Assembly (NCBI GenBank): GCA_009693575.1
Contig: SHWZ01000005.1
Span: 19,082-83,081, forward strand
Length of the DNA: 64,000 nucleotides
From: Flavobacteriaceae bacterium
GTDB taxonomy: Bacteria > Bacteroidota > Bacteroidia > UKL13-3
Reading direction: 5' to 3'
Shown: one piece after another, positions 27,227 to 37,125 of the stretch
Position numbering within the stretch: the stretch's first letter is position 1
Layout: every line of letters starts with the position of its first letter
The notes under the pieces: generated by a model
Databases searched by the model: none
What the model was told of the DNA's origin: nothing
Seen by the model: the letters and a program-made list of their open reading frames with translations, nothing else
Made by a program: the position numbers and the translations under genes

Positions 27227-27901
27227 TTATCCTACGAGAATCAAAAACAAATAAGCTGCTGGAGCTGTAAAAAACAATGCATCAAACCGGTCGAGAAAAC
27301 CACCATGACCTGGAAGCAAAGTGCCGCTGTCCTTCACGCCAGCCAATCGTTTAAGCTTGCTTTCAAAGAGGTCTCCACAAGTGGCGGCAATGCTTATTAC
27401 AGCTCCGAAAAAAAGATAACTTATTTCTATATCTCCAAGTTTCCAATAGCTGTAGAATCCACCCATTGCTACGGCACATAGAAAACCTCCAATTGTTCCT
27501 TCCCACGTTTTCTTGGGCGATAGCTTTGGTACAAATGGGGTGCGGCCAAGCCATCTGCCTGTGAGGTAAGCGAAGGTGTCGTTGGTCCAGGTAAGCACGA
27601 GTACTAGAATAGGCAAATCGGGAGAAAAGTCACCCTTATAATCAAAACCACCGGAAATAAACCCCAAGTTAAAAAACATCAGTAATGGCAGTGAAGTATA
27701 GACCAAACCACCCAAAGCTTTTAGCCACCTTATCGAGCCTGTTTTGTCAAACACAAATAGCTTGCAAAATTCCCAATAACTAAACCCAAACACAAGTAGG
27801 CAAAGTGGCCACAACGACCACTCGTGCAGGCTGCACCATAGCATTACTATTACAAATACAAAACCCGTGAGGGCACGCTGAGCAAAATTGTTGAGAACCA
27901 T
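27227..27901 (-). CDS. cdsA: Phosphatidate cytidylyltransferase
   Basis: A 224-residue integral membrane enzyme making CDP-diacylglycerol from phosphatidate and CTP. Several TM helices are visible, and the signature region LSPKKTWEGTIGGF is at about residues 127-140, with the C-terminal KDSGTLLPGHGGFLDRFDAL containing the conserved metal-binding Asp residues. It is slightly shorter than the usual ~270. It ends a minus-strand run era-panC-cdsA. Its product feeds the PssA encoded at 56 kb. Confidence 0.93.
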   Translation of the reverse strand: MVLNNFAQRALTGFVFVIVMLWCSLHEWSLWPLCLLVFGFSYWEFCKLFVFDKTGSIRWLKALGGLVYTSLPLLMFFNLGFISGGFDYKGDFSPDLPILVLVLTWTNDTFAYLTGRWLGRTPFVPKLSPKKTWEGTIGGFLCAVAMGGFYSYWKLGDIEISYLFFGAVISIAATCGDLFESKLKRLAGVKDSGTLLPGHGGFLDRFDALFFTAPAAYLFLILVG

Positions 27902-27937
27902 TCGGGGGCAAAGGTCTTTGATTAGTATTATTTTTCG

Positions 27938-28765
27938 TTAGCTTAAAAGTATATTGTCAATCAGCCGAACGCTTGGCAATTTTACGGCCACCAGCAATAC
28001 CGTTGGCCATTCCCAAGTTGTTGCAGGCTTCAAATCCGTTGTATCCACTATGGCTGCATACTCCACGACCATACCTGCATTCCCCAACTCTTTTGTAGCC
28101 CATTGTCCAAGCATTTCCGGGCTCAGGGTTTCCTTTTTTATCGTAGCCGTTGAAAGGGTTTTGTATATGTTGGAGGCAGTTTTTCGTTCCTCAGCACTCA
28201 GGCGGATATTGCGGGAACTCATGGCCAGTCCATCATCTTCACGCACAATGTCGCACATCCTGAAACTGATTTTCATGTCAAAATTCCGCATCATCTTGCG
28301 AATCACACTGCATTGCTGAAAGTCCTTTTGCCCAAAGAAAACATGGGTTGGCCGCACAGCATCGAACAATTTTTTTACCACAGTCACCACCCCTTGAAAA
28401 TGGCCGGGCCGGATTGCTCCTTCCCACAGGGCATCCAGTCCGCCAAGGTCGGTTTGCAGCAGTTCATCCGTTTTGTAAAGGTCATCATATTCCGGCAAAA
28501 ACAGGGCATCACAACCCGCTTGCAACAGCAGTTCGATATCACTCCCAATTGGTCGGGGGTATTTGGCCAAATCAGCCGGGTCGTTGAATTGGGTTGGGTT
28601 CACAAAAATGCTGCAAACCGTCAGCTCGCATTCCCGCTTCGATTGCTCAATCAACGAAATATGCCCACGATGCAATGCTCCCATGGTGGGTACAAAACCA
28701 ATGCAGACCTTTCCTTGCCGTGAAATCCAGTTCCTTAAATCACTTTGCTTTTTGAAAATTAACAT
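27938..28765 (-). CDS. panC: Pantoate-beta-alanine ligase
   Basis: A 275-residue pantothenate synthetase. The nucleotidyl-transferase motifs are FVPTMGALHRGHISLI (H-x-G-H) near residue 24 and the KMSKS-like GLAMSSRNIRLS. VFFGQKDFQQ is the pantoate-binding loop. It condenses pantoate and beta-alanine with ATP to give pantothenate for CoA. Length normal. It lies between era and cdsA with ~36-39 bp gaps, consistent with one transcript. Confidence 0.96.
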   Translation of the reverse strand: MLIFKKQSDLRNWISRQGKVCIGFVPTMGALHRGHISLIEQSKRECELTVCSIFVNPTQFNDPADLAKYPRPIGSDIELLLQAGCDALFLPEYDDLYKTDELLQTDLGGLDALWEGAIRPGHFQGVVTVVKKLFDAVRPTHVFFGQKDFQQCSVIRKMMRNFDMKISFRMCDIVREDDGLAMSSRNIRLSAEERKTASNIYKTLSTATIKKETLSPEMLGQWATKELGNAGMVVEYAAIVDTTDLKPATTWEWPTVLLVAVKLPSVRLIDNILLS

Positions 28766-28804
28766 ACGTATGACAATACATTACAACATTTTCATATTAC
28801 CAAT

Positions 28805-29698
28805 TCACTTATCCATATATCCAAACTCCTTCAGCATCCGGTCATTTTCCCGCCAGTTTTCTTTCACTTTCACAAAAGTCTTTAGAAATATTTTCTTGCC
28901 AAAAAATTTCTCCATCTCCAAGCGGGAGGCTGTCCCAAGCCGTTTTAGTCTTTCCCCTCCTTTGCCTATGATGATGGGTTTCTGGCTTTCGCGGATAATG
29001 TATATTTCGGCTTCAATACGTAGGATTGTTGGCTCATCTTTGAACGATGTAATACCAACTTCCACCGTGTAGGGAACTTCCTCTTGGTATTGCAGCAATA
29101 TCTTTTCACGGATGATTTCGGCAGCTATAAACCGTTCGGATTTATCAGTCAGTTGTTCCTTGTCAAAATAGGCGGGGCCTTCTGGCAGAAGCGATTTTAC
29201 CAAGTCAAGCAAGGCCGTGATATTGAACTTTGACAACACCGAAAGTGGCACCACATAGTTAGCTCCCAAGCTGGCTTTAATTATATCAAGCATCTCTTGG
29301 GTCTGCTCTTGGGTCAGTTGGTCCACTTTGTTCAGCACCACGATGGTGGGCACTTTGCTGGCAAATACCTTCTCTGAATATTCATCAGGTTCCCAGGGTG
29401 CAACCGCATCTATCATATATACAAATACGTCAGCATCTTCGTAACTTTCTTTTACAAAGTTCATCATCTTTTCGTGTAGCTTATGCGATGGTACAATTGT
29501 ACCGGGAGTATCCGAAAACACTATCTGAAAATCGTCGCCACTCAATATCCCTTTGATGCGGTGTCGTGTCGTTTGGGCCTTGTGTGTGATGATGCTTATA
29601 CGTTCACCAAGCAAGGCATTTATCAACGAAGATTTTCCAGCATTGGGCTTACCAATGATAGATACATAACCTGAACGATGGGTGATAGTTGTTTCCAT
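28805..29698 (-). CDS. era: GTPase Era
   Basis: A 297-residue ribosome-assembly GTPase. G1 is GKPNAGKSSL, G3 is DTPG, G4 is NKVD, and the C-terminal KH domain carries KPIIIGKGGERLKRLG. It binds the 3' end of 16S rRNA and guides 30S maturation. The start ATG lies two bases after the stop of the upstream beta-CASP hydrolase, suggesting an RNA-processing operon. Confidence 0.97.
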   Translation of the reverse strand: METTITHRSGYVSIIGKPNAGKSSLINALLGERISIITHKAQTTRHRIKGILSGDDFQIVFSDTPGTIVPSHKLHEKMMNFVKESYEDADVFVYMIDAVAPWEPDEYSEKVFASKVPTIVVLNKVDQLTQEQTQEMLDIIKASLGANYVVPLSVLSKFNITALLDLVKSLLPEGPAYFDKEQLTDKSERFIAAEIIREKILLQYQEEVPYTVEVGITSFKDEPTILRIEAEIYIIRESQKPIIIGKGGERLKRLGTASRLEMEKFFGKKIFLKTFVKVKENWRENDRMLKEFGYMDK

Positions 29699-29700
29699 GT

Positions 29701-31083
29701 TTATAGTATAAATTCATCTCCTGCTTCGGGCAGCCACACTTCGGGCAGTCCTCCTTCTTCGAGCTTTTGTTGCAGCGTTTCCATGTTCAATCCTTCGCCG
29801 TGCACCAAGAATGTTTTGCCTGCATTTGCCTGCAATATATCGTATGTCAGTTGTTCTCCATCAGCATGACTGCTGAATGCATCGGTTGAAGCAACGGTAG
29901 CGTACACCGGCAGCTCCCTGTTTTTTATGCGAATAGTTTGCATCCCTTGCAAAAGGCGATGGCCGAGAGTTCCTTCGGCACAATAGCCTGCAATGAGTAT
30001 AGTTGAGTAGGGGTTGGATATATTGTTGGCCACATGCTGCTGTATGCGTCCACCCTCCACCATACCGGCTGCACTTACAATAATGCAAGGGTCGAAATAG
30101 CTATCGAGTTCTTTGCTGTGTTCGGCATCTTCCACCAGTTGCAGGTTTTCCCAGTGGAACAAATCTCCATGCGATTTCAGAAATTCCCTTGCCTCATCGT
30201 TAAGTAAGTGTATATTCTTTTCGTAAATGTCAATGCCTTTGATGGCCAATGGGCTATCTACAAAAACCTTTATGGGTGGGAGTTTGCCTTGTTCGTGTAG
30301 CTTTTTCAGGCAAAACAAAATGGCTTGTGTACGCCCAACAGAGAATGCTGGGATAATTAACCTTCCGTTCTTTTGCACACAACAGCTTTCTACAAACTGC
30401 ATCAGTTCTTCAGCAGGGTCTATTCCCTTTCGGTGATTGCGGTTTCCATAGGTGCTTTCGCTAATCAGTGCATCGCATTTCTGTATAGGTTCGGCATCAG
30501 GGGTTAGGGGTGAATTATTTCGGCCACGGTCACCAGTAAAATATAGTGTTTTGAGTTTTCCTTTGTCTTCAATTTTTAGCAAAACAGCAGCAGCACCCAA
30601 CAGATGCCCGGCTCCGCAGAACTCCATTTCCACATGTTCGTGCAGTCGAAATGGTTTGTGAAAGTCAAGGGTCACAAACTGCTCCATGCTTTCATTCACG
30701 TTGCTTGTGGTATATAAAGGTTTGGGCGATTTTACCTTGCCCTTTTTGCCTTTTTTATATTCATAGCTTTGTATCTTAGCCGAATCGAGCAGCAATTGCC
30801 GACTTAGTTGCAATGTAGGCGGGGTGCATAGTATCTGCCCCCTGAACCCTTGTCGCACAAGGTTGGGTATATTTCCAGAATGGTCGATGTGTGCATGAGA
30901 AAGGATAACGCAGCCGATAGAAGTTGGTTCAAATGGAAATGAAACTTGTGGAGCATAATGAAAATTACGTTTCTGTTCATAATCCAGTCCACAATCCAGC
31001 AAAATGCGGTAGCCATCATGCAACTCTATTAAGTGCATACTGCCAGTTACCTGCCTGGCTGCTCCCCAGAATATCAGTTTCAC
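29701..31083 (-). CDS. MBL-fold / beta-CASP RNA-processing hydrolase
   Basis: A 460-residue metallo-beta-lactamase-fold protein of the RNA-processing type. The metal motif is ILSHAHIDHSGNIP (HxHxDH), further ligands are in CGAGHLLGAA and LYFTGDRGR, and the beta-CASP region includes SESTYGNRNH, PAFSVGRTQAIL and the terminal SSHADGEQL plus LVHGE. It is likely an exo- or endoribonuclease related to the CPSF/YSH1-like bacterial family. Its ATG overlaps the stop of the upstream T9SS protein (ATGA). Confidence 0.88.
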   Translation of the reverse strand: MKLIFWGAARQVTGSMHLIELHDGYRILLDCGLDYEQKRNFHYAPQVSFPFEPTSIGCVILSHAHIDHSGNIPNLVRQGFRGQILCTPPTLQLSRQLLLDSAKIQSYEYKKGKKGKVKSPKPLYTTSNVNESMEQFVTLDFHKPFRLHEHVEMEFCGAGHLLGAAAVLLKIEDKGKLKTLYFTGDRGRNNSPLTPDAEPIQKCDALISESTYGNRNHRKGIDPAEELMQFVESCCVQKNGRLIIPAFSVGRTQAILFCLKKLHEQGKLPPIKVFVDSPLAIKGIDIYEKNIHLLNDEAREFLKSHGDLFHWENLQLVEDAEHSKELDSYFDPCIIVSAAGMVEGGRIQQHVANNISNPYSTILIAGYCAEGTLGHRLLQGMQTIRIKNRELPVYATVASTDAFSSHADGEQLTYDILQANAGKTFLVHGEGLNMETLQQKLEEGGLPEVWLPEAGDEFIL

Positions 31084-31895
31084 TCTTTGATAAATTTATA
31101 GTTTTTGCCTCCCCACGATACAATATACAAACCTGCCTTCAAGCTAGAAATATCCACTTGCCCATTTGCAATAGTAAACGATTTACTTTTCCCATCCAAC
31201 CCAACAATAGTAACCCTTTCTAAACTTGATGGGACAAGCAGAAAGTCGTTCGCAGGATTGGGGTAAACCATCGTTCCCTTCTTATCCCATTCCAATATAT
31301 CAAGGGTTTTGTTGCTAAATGAGAATGCATCCAGCCACAACGATTCTCCATTTTTAGGAACAGCCGTAGTCGGAAAAGAAACTGTCAACGAACACCGTTG
31401 TGCTGTTTGATTAATGATATAATTTATTGGCAGGCTCCACTCCGTCCACGAGTTGGCTGCTCCAAGCTGGGTGCTGCTGCTGGCAGACATGACCCAGTTG
31501 CCATTGCTGTCCTTCACCAAGAATTCTAGGCTGATATTGAAAGACGATCCTGTGAGTTTGTAGAAGCCTTTTAACTCGGTTGGTTTTCCTTTAAAATTGA
31601 AAGGAAGTATGAGAGTTTCCCCTACGGTAAAGCCACTAGAATCACGAGCTGAGGTGATCATCAAACTATATGTTCCATTTTTTGAATCGTTGCTGCGTTG
31701 TATTCTTGGGGTATCGCCATTAGCCAACAGTTTTGCAGCATACTCCAAATTCCAATTTTTTGGTTTGATATATTTTCCAGTGTCAATATTTTCCCATTCC
31801 TCAAAACTAAAATTGGGTATAAAAGTCTGGGCATTGCTATCCCAAACAAACACTTGAAAACCCAGCAAAATGAAGCATAGCCTTGAATACAACAA
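31080..31895 (-). CDS. Secreted protein with T9SS sorting domain
   Basis: 271 residues. It starts at a TTG just 4 nt after the nuoG stop; no ATG exists before the signal peptide (LCFILLGFQVFVWDSNAQ). The mature part, FIPNFSFEEWENIDTGKYIKPKNW, resembles the start of jelly-roll carbohydrate-binding or PCMD-like domains. The C-terminus (VYPNPANDFLLVPSS to NYKFIKE) is a type A T9SS sorting domain. Its job is unknown and unrelated in appearance to complex I. Its insertion at the end of the nuo run is unusual. Confidence 0.75.
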   Translation of the reverse strand: MLYSRLCFILLGFQVFVWDSNAQTFIPNFSFEEWENIDTGKYIKPKNWNLEYAAKLLANGDTPRIQRSNDSKNGTYSLMITSARDSSGFTVGETLILPFNFKGKPTELKGFYKLTGSSFNISLEFLVKDSNGNWVMSASSSTQLGAANSWTEWSLPINYIINQTAQRCSLTVSFPTTAVPKNGESLWLDAFSFSNKTLDILEWDKKGTMVYPNPANDFLLVPSSLERVTIVGLDGKSKSFTIANGQVDISSLKAGLYIVSWGGKNYKFIKE

Positions 31896-31899
31896 TAAA

Positions 31900-32865
31900 T
31901 TATTTTAAGGATTTTGGTTGCTCGGCAGGTTCAAGTTCGTAATGGTTTTGTGAAATAACCGAATGACGGTCAATATACCTTGGGCCTTCTACAGTCCAAT
32001 CTGCCAGCGATTTTTTGTCGTAGCGGCAGGTGTTGCATATAAATCCTGAGTTGCCTTCGGGAGTATCTTCTACTTCTCCCCATTGGTCTTTGCGGCCGGT
32101 AACACGCAGCACTTCATCGCCAAAAAGCCACACTGCTGCACGGCCACTGCATTTGTCGCAGTTGCGGTGGGCATCCATCGGCCTGGTGAACCACACACGG
32201 CTTTTGAACCGAAACGTTTTATCGGTCAATGCACCTACAGGGCAAACGTCAATCACGTTGCCACTGAAATCATTGTCAACCACATTTTCTATGTAGGTAG
32301 AAATTTCAGCATGGTCTCCACGACCAAGCACACCGTGAACCCTCTTGTCAGTTATCTGGTCGGCGGTGTTCACACAGCGGTAGCAAAGGATACAGCGATT
32401 CATGTGCAACTTTATATGTTCGCCAATATCAACTGGCTCAAAGGTGCGGCGTTCAAATTCAAAACGGGTTTTCTCCAGGCCATGCTCGTAGCTAAGGTCT
32501 TGCAGATGGCATTCTCCAGCCTGGTCGCAGATGGGGCAGTCGAGTGGGTGGTTCATTAGCAAGTATTCCACCACACCGTTGCGTGCGTCAAGCACCCGTT
32601 CGCTGGTAGTATTTTTTACTATCATTCCATCCATGATTGGTGTACTGCAGCTGGCTACCAACTTAGGCATAGGGCGTGGGTCTTTGGTGCTTCCAGCTGA
32701 AACTTCTACCAAGCATGTACGACATTTCCCGCCACTCACTTTTAGTTTGCTATAATAGCACATGGCAGGGGGCGACACGTCGGGTCCTATCATGCGGGCA
32801 GCGTTCAGAATGGTTGTACCGTCAGGCACTTCTATTTCACGGTCATCTATGGTTACTATGGGCAT
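31900..32865 (-). CDS. nuoG: Short NuoG-type 2Fe-2S/4Fe-4S subunit of complex I
   Basis: 321 residues. The N-terminal ferredoxin domain (AMCYYSKLKVSGGKCRTCLVEV) is followed by the Cys-rich HxxxC region (MNHPLDCPICDQAGECHLQD) and a 4Fe-4S segment (NRCILCYRCVNTADQITD). The large molybdopterin-like domain of E. coli NuoG (~900 aa) is missing; short NuoG is known in several Bacteroidota. It carries electrons between NuoF and the quinone arm. The last visible nuo gene: nuoH-N do not follow. Confidence 0.92.
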   Translation of the reverse strand: MPIVTIDDREIEVPDGTTILNAARMIGPDVSPPAMCYYSKLKVSGGKCRTCLVEVSAGSTKDPRPMPKLVASCSTPIMDGMIVKNTTSERVLDARNGVVEYLLMNHPLDCPICDQAGECHLQDLSYEHGLEKTRFEFERRTFEPVDIGEHIKLHMNRCILCYRCVNTADQITDKRVHGVLGRGDHAEISTYIENVVDNDFSGNVIDVCPVGALTDKTFRFKSRVWFTRPMDAHRNCDKCSGRAAVWLFGDEVLRVTGRKDQWGEVEDTPEGNSGFICNTCRYDKKSLADWTVEGPRYIDRHSVISQNHYELEPAEQPKSLK

Positions 32866-32891
32866 TGCTGTGATACTTTTTGTTAAATAAA

Positions 32892-34247
32892 TTAAGCACT
32901 TGCGGTTTCATATTTCGTTTCACCAACCAATCCATAGCTTTTTGTTTGGGCCAACTGTGGATTCTTCACATGCCATTCAAACTCTTCCCGGAAATGGCGG
33001 ATGGCTGCCGCTACAGGCCAGGCTGCGGCATCTCCCAATGGACAAATGGTGTTGCCTTCTATTCTGCGTTGGATGTCCCATAGCAGATCAATATCTTCCA
33101 TGGTTGCTCCTTTGCCATGTTCTATTTTGTCGAGCACTTTTAACATCCAGCCGGTGCCTTCACGGCAGGGGCTGCATTGGCCACAGCTTTCATGATTGTA
33201 AAAGCGGGTGAAATTCCAGGTGTTACGAACAATACATTGGTCTTCGTCATATACAATAAATCCACCTGAGCCCATCATGGTGCCACTGGCAAATCCTCCA
33301 TCAGCAAGGCTCTCATAGGTCATTAGTCTGTCTTCGCCTTTTATGTTTTTGTAAAATAATCCAGCAGGAACAATTGGCACTGATGAGCCTCCGGGAACTA
33401 CGGCTTTCAATCTCTTTCCATGGGCCACACCACCACAGTATTCATCACTATTCAGGAACTCCTCTACTGGTAAGCCCATTTCCAATTCAAACACACCCGG
33501 GGTTTTTATATTGCCGCAAGCGGAAATAAGTTTTGTTCCAGTGCTTTTGCCAATACCAATTTTGGCATATTCATCACCACCATCATTCACGATCGGAACA
33601 ACTGCTGCAATGGTTTCCACATTGTTCACCACCGTAGGGCAGCCCCACAATCCTTTCACTGCTGGGAAGGGTGGTTTCATACGTGGATTTCCCCGTTTTC
33701 CTTCCAGGGATTCCAATAAGGCAGTTTCTTCGCCGCAGATATATGCACCACCACCGGGCTGCATGTAAAGTTCAAAATCAAATCCACTGCCGAGTATATT
33801 TTTTCCAATAAAGCCCTTTGCTCGTGCTTCTTCAATGGCTGTTTCTAGAATTTCATAAATCCAGCGGTATTCGCCACGAATGTAAATATAGGAAACTTTT
33901 GCACCCAAAGCATAGCTGCTAGTTATCATTCCTTCTATAAGTAAATGAGGAAGGTACTCCATCAAGTAACGGTCTTTGAATGTACCGGGTTCGCTTTCGT
34001 CGGCATTGCACACGAGGTAGCGGGGCACTCCTTCGGGCTTGGCCAAAAAGCTCCACTTCATGCCAGTAGGGAAACCTGCTCCACCACGCCCGCGAAGGCC
34101 AGATTTTTTCACTTCTTCTACTACCTCTTCGGGGGTCATTTTCTTCAAAGCTTTCTCCACCGAGCGATAGCCGCCATGCTTCATGTAGGTATCTATATGG
34201 CGAATGCCTTCTACCTTGTCGTGTTCGAGTAATAGTTTGCGTGGCAT
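32892..34247 (-). CDS. nuoF: NADH-quinone oxidoreductase subunit F
   Basis: A 451-residue NADH- and FMN-binding subunit. [17 protein letters not shown] and the FMN loop [14 protein letters not shown] are clear, and the 4Fe-4S cluster N3 is bound by [11 protein letters not shown] plus ICPLGDAA. It oxidises NADH and passes electrons to NuoE/NuoG. The start is 1 nt from the NuoE stop, giving a tight operon. Confidence 0.97.
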   Translation of the reverse strand: MPRKLLLEHDKVEGIRHIDTYMKHGGYRSVEKALKKMTPEEVVEEVKKSGLRGRGGAGFPTGMKWSFLAKPEGVPRYLVCNADESEPGTFKDRYLMEYLPHLLIEGMITSSYALGAKVSYIYIRGEYRWIYEILETAIEEARAKGFIGKNILGSGFDFELYMQPGGGAYICGEETALLESLEGKRGNPRMKPPFPAVKGLWGCPTVVNNVETIAAVVPIVNDGGDEYAKIGIGKSTGTKLISACGNIKTPGVFELEMGLPVEEFLNSDEYCGGVAHGKRLKAVVPGGSSVPIVPAGLFYKNIKGEDRLMTYESLADGGFASGTMMGSGGFIVYDEDQCIVRNTWNFTRFYNHESCGQCSPCREGTGWMLKVLDKIEHGKGATMEDIDLLWDIQRRIEGNTICPLGDAAAWPVAAAIRHFREEFEWHVKNPQLAQTKSYGLVGETKYETASA

Positions 34248-34248
34248 A

Positions 34249-34764
34249 TTATTTATTCCTCCAATCTCCTATTAGTTTGTCCATTTTTTCTGGGGTGAGA
34301 TACTCATGGAAATTATCTCCCACCTGCATCATGGGGGCATAGCCGCAAGCCCCAAGGCATTCTACCGTTCGCCAGGTGAAAAGTCCATCTGCGGTTATTT
34401 CACCTTCCTTTATTCCCAGCTTGTTTTCAAGGTATTTACATATATCCTCAGCACCCACAATCATGCAAGGCCCGGTGCGGCATACTTCTAATACATATTG
34501 TCCCACAGGGTGGAGGTGAAACATAGTATAGAACGTGGCAACCTCATATACTTCTATGGGTTGGAGTTGCAGCAGTTCTGCTACTTTGTCTTGAGCCTCC
34601 ACACTCACCCATCCATATTTTTTTTGTACAATATGAAGAAGTGGAATAATAGCAGATTTCTGTTTCCCTGCTGGGTATTGTTTGGTAAAATGCTCCACCT
34701 GAGCCATCATTTCAGGGGTGAATACTACGGCTGCTTTGCTATGCGAAGGTTTTGTGCTGTGCAT
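34249..34764 (-). CDS. nuoE: NADH-quinone oxidoreductase subunit E
   Basis: 171 residues, thioredoxin-like fold binding one 2Fe-2S cluster: the Cys pairs are [10 protein letters not shown] and [10 protein letters not shown]. Part of the NADH dehydrogenase module with NuoF and NuoG. Length is normal. Confidence 0.96.
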   Translation of the reverse strand: MHSTKPSHSKAAVVFTPEMMAQVEHFTKQYPAGKQKSAIIPLLHIVQKKYGWVSVEAQDKVAELLQLQPIEVYEVATFYTMFHLHPVGQYVLEVCRTGPCMIVGAEDICKYLENKLGIKEGEITADGLFTWRTVECLGACGYAPMMQVGDNFHEYLTPEKMDKLIGDWRNK

Positions 34765-34788
34765 TGATTTAGCTTCTCAATTTTATAT

Positions 34789-35988
34789 TTAGGCGTCTAA
34801 TTCTCCTGCGATTACGTTCATGCTGCTCAGGGTTACCACGGCATCGCTCAGCAAAGCTCCCTTTATCATTTCGGGATAGGCTTGGTAATAAATAAAACAA
34901 GGCCTGCGGAAATGCAAACGGAATGGCTGACGGGTTCCATCAGAAACCAAGTAGAACCCTAGTTCTCCATTGCCGCCTTCTACCGAATGATATACTTCAC
35001 CTTTGGGTACATCCATTTCACCCATCACTATTTTGAAATGATAGATGAGGGCTTCCATGTTATTATACACATCATCCTTCGGAGGAAGATAAAAATCGGG
35101 CACATCGGCATGGTAATCTCCTTCGGGCAAATTGGCCAAAGCATCTTTCACTAATTTGAAACTCTCTAAAATTTCCTGTTGCCGCACCATGAAACGGTCG
35201 TAGGTGTCGCCTTGCGTACCCACCGGAATGGCAAAGTTAAAATCCTGATAACTGCTGTAGGGGTTCATTACTCGCACGTCATGATCAACACCAGCAGCCC
35301 GCAGGTTTGGACCAGTAAAGCCATAGTTCATTGCCCGCTCTGCCGAAATGGGCCCAGCCCCAATGCATCTGTCCATGAAAATACGGTTGCGTTCCAACAA
35401 ATCGCTAAACTGCTGAAAAACCTTTGGGAAACCTTTGATAAAGTCGTTCAATTTTTCATAAAACCGTGTACTGAAATCACGCTCGAAACCGCCTATTCGG
35501 CCAATGTTGGTTGTTAGTCTTGCACCACAAACTTCCTCAAAAATATCGTATATTTTTTCGCGTTGCTGAAATACATAAGTAAACCCGGTCAAAGCACCCG
35601 TGTCAACAGCTATCACTGAGTTGCACACCAAATGATCTGAAATACGGGCAAGCTCCATGATGATGATTCGCATGTAGTCCACACGTTTGGGTACTGTGCA
35701 TTTTATTAACTTTTCTACCGTCATGTGCCAGCCCAGGTTGTTGATAGGCGACGAGCAATAATTAAGGCGGTCAGTAAGCGGGGTTATCTGGTTGTAGGGC
35801 TTGTGTTCCGCTATCTTCTCAAAAGCACGGTGAATGTAGCCCACTGTCTGCTCACTATTGTGTATCCGCTCCCCGTTCATGGTGAGGATATTCTGAAAAA
35901 TGCCGTGCGTTGCTGGGTGTGTTGGCCCCAGATTCAATATTGACATTTCGCCTTCGAGGCTGTCAATTTCTTGTAGTTCGGTGCTCAT
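34789..35988 (-). CDS. nuoD: NADH-quinone oxidoreductase subunit D
   Basis: A 399-residue 49-kDa-type subunit of the quinone-reducing connecting module. It begins with the family's NLGPTHPATHGIFQ quinone-site loop and includes GYIHRGFEK-like GYIHRAFEK and the C-terminal DA-ending tail. The quinone site forms at its interface with NuoB. Separate nuoC and nuoD genes (no NuoCD fusion). Confidence 0.97.
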   Translation of the reverse strand: MSTELQEIDSLEGEMSILNLGPTHPATHGIFQNILTMNGERIHNSEQTVGYIHRAFEKIAEHKPYNQITPLTDRLNYCSSPINNLGWHMTVEKLIKCTVPKRVDYMRIIIMELARISDHLVCNSVIAVDTGALTGFTYVFQQREKIYDIFEEVCGARLTTNIGRIGGFERDFSTRFYEKLNDFIKGFPKVFQQFSDLLERNRIFMDRCIGAGPISAERAMNYGFTGPNLRAAGVDHDVRVMNPYSSYQDFNFAIPVGTQGDTYDRFMVRQQEILESFKLVKDALANLPEGDYHADVPDFYLPPKDDVYNNMEALIYHFKIVMGEMDVPKGEVYHSVEGGNGELGFYLVSDGTRQPFRLHFRRPCFIYYQAYPEMIKGALLSDAVVTLSSMNVIAGELDA

Positions 35989-35991
35989 TTC

Positions 35992-36531
35992 TTATTTGAT
36001 ATACCTCTGGTCAAATTCCTGTCCTTTGTTTCCATCGCGGCCAAAGTAGCGGTCGTCTTTGTCGGTGCGTGTGCCATCTTCGAGTGCATATTCTTTTCGC
36101 ATCGGGTGGTAATCCATATCATCCATATTCAATATCCGTCGCAGGTTTGGGTGGCCTGTGAATAGTATACCATAGAAGTCGTAGGTTTCTCGCTCCATCC
36201 AATTTGCAGCATCGTAAAGTGATACAATGCTCGGCACTTCGGGCTTGGCCTTGGGCACAAAACACTTAAGGCGGATGCGTATATTTTTTGTCCACGAATG
36301 AACCAAATATACTACCCCCAGTTCGCGGCCCGCCTGTTCAGGATAATGAACCCCGCAGAGGTCAGTGAGGAAGCCGCATTGCAGCGTTTCTTCATCACGC
36401 AGAAAGGTGAGGATTGGTAACAGGCTATCAGGTTTCACTTCCAGCGTTAGCATCTCGTAAGGCTCATCAAAAGCCAGAATGCTGTCGGCAAAACGGGTGC
36501 GGATGAGGTCTAAAATTTCTTGATTGTTCAT
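35992..36531 (-). CDS. nuoC: NADH-quinone oxidoreductase subunit C
   Basis: A 179-residue 30-kDa-type peripheral subunit. Family segments are NWMERETYDFYGILFTGHPN and RILNMDDMDYHPMRKEY. It stands as a separate gene, 3 nt before nuoD and 1 nt after nuoB. Confidence 0.96.
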   Translation of the reverse strand: MNNQEILDLIRTRFADSILAFDEPYEMLTLEVKPDSLLPILTFLRDEETLQCGFLTDLCGVHYPEQAGRELGVVYLVHSWTKNIRIRLKCFVPKAKPEVPSIVSLYDAANWMERETYDFYGILFTGHPNLRRILNMDDMDYHPMRKEYALEDGTRTDKDDRYFGRDGNKGQEFDQRYIK

Positions 36532-36532
36532 G

Positions 36533-37075
36533 TTACTTCAAATCATGACTATCCTGCAAAGCCTTGTACTCTGGTGAATTTCTCCTTCTCAAACTCTCAT
36601 GTTTCACCATCTCCTGTATTTTTATGATGCCATCCATAAACTGTTCGGGGCGGGGCGGGCAGCCTGGTACATATACATCCACAGGAATAATTCTATCTAT
36701 ACCCTGAAGAACAGAATAGGTATCGAAAATGCCACCGCTACTGGCACAAGCACCCACGGAAAGTACCCATTTAGGCTCAGCCATTTGTTCATACACTTGC
36801 TTCAAAACGGGCCCCAGTTTCTTGGCTATTGTTCCGGCCACAATCAGCATATCTGCCTGACGTGGACTAAAACTCATGCGTTCCATTCCGAAACGAGCAA
36901 GGTCGTAATTACTGCCCATAGTGGCCATAAACTCAATACCGCAGCATGAAGTAGCAAATGGCAATGGCCAAAGGCTGTTGGCTCGGGCAAGGCCAATCAT
37001 TTTATCTATAGCTCCAGTGCTGGTGGCCATAAAACCAGGGCCTTCAAAGCCGGGTATTTGTTGTTGGTCGCTCAT
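36533..37075 (-). CDS. nuoB: NADH-quinone oxidoreductase subunit B
   Basis: 180 residues, binds terminal 4Fe-4S cluster N2: ATSCCGIEFMATMG, VGACASSGGIFDTYS and YVPGCPPRPEQFMDGI supply the Cys ligands. It transfers electrons to quinone. Confidence 0.97.
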   Translation of the reverse strand: MSDQQQIPGFEGPGFMATSTGAIDKMIGLARANSLWPLPFATSCCGIEFMATMGSNYDLARFGMERMSFSPRQADMLIVAGTIAKKLGPVLKQVYEQMAEPKWVLSVGACASSGGIFDTYSVLQGIDRIIPVDVYVPGCPPRPEQFMDGIIKIQEMVKHESLRRRNSPEYKALQDSHDLK

Positions 37076-37125
37076 TTTCCTAAGTTAAAAATCGTACTTC
37101 GTAAATTGTATTTTGTACTTGCTTC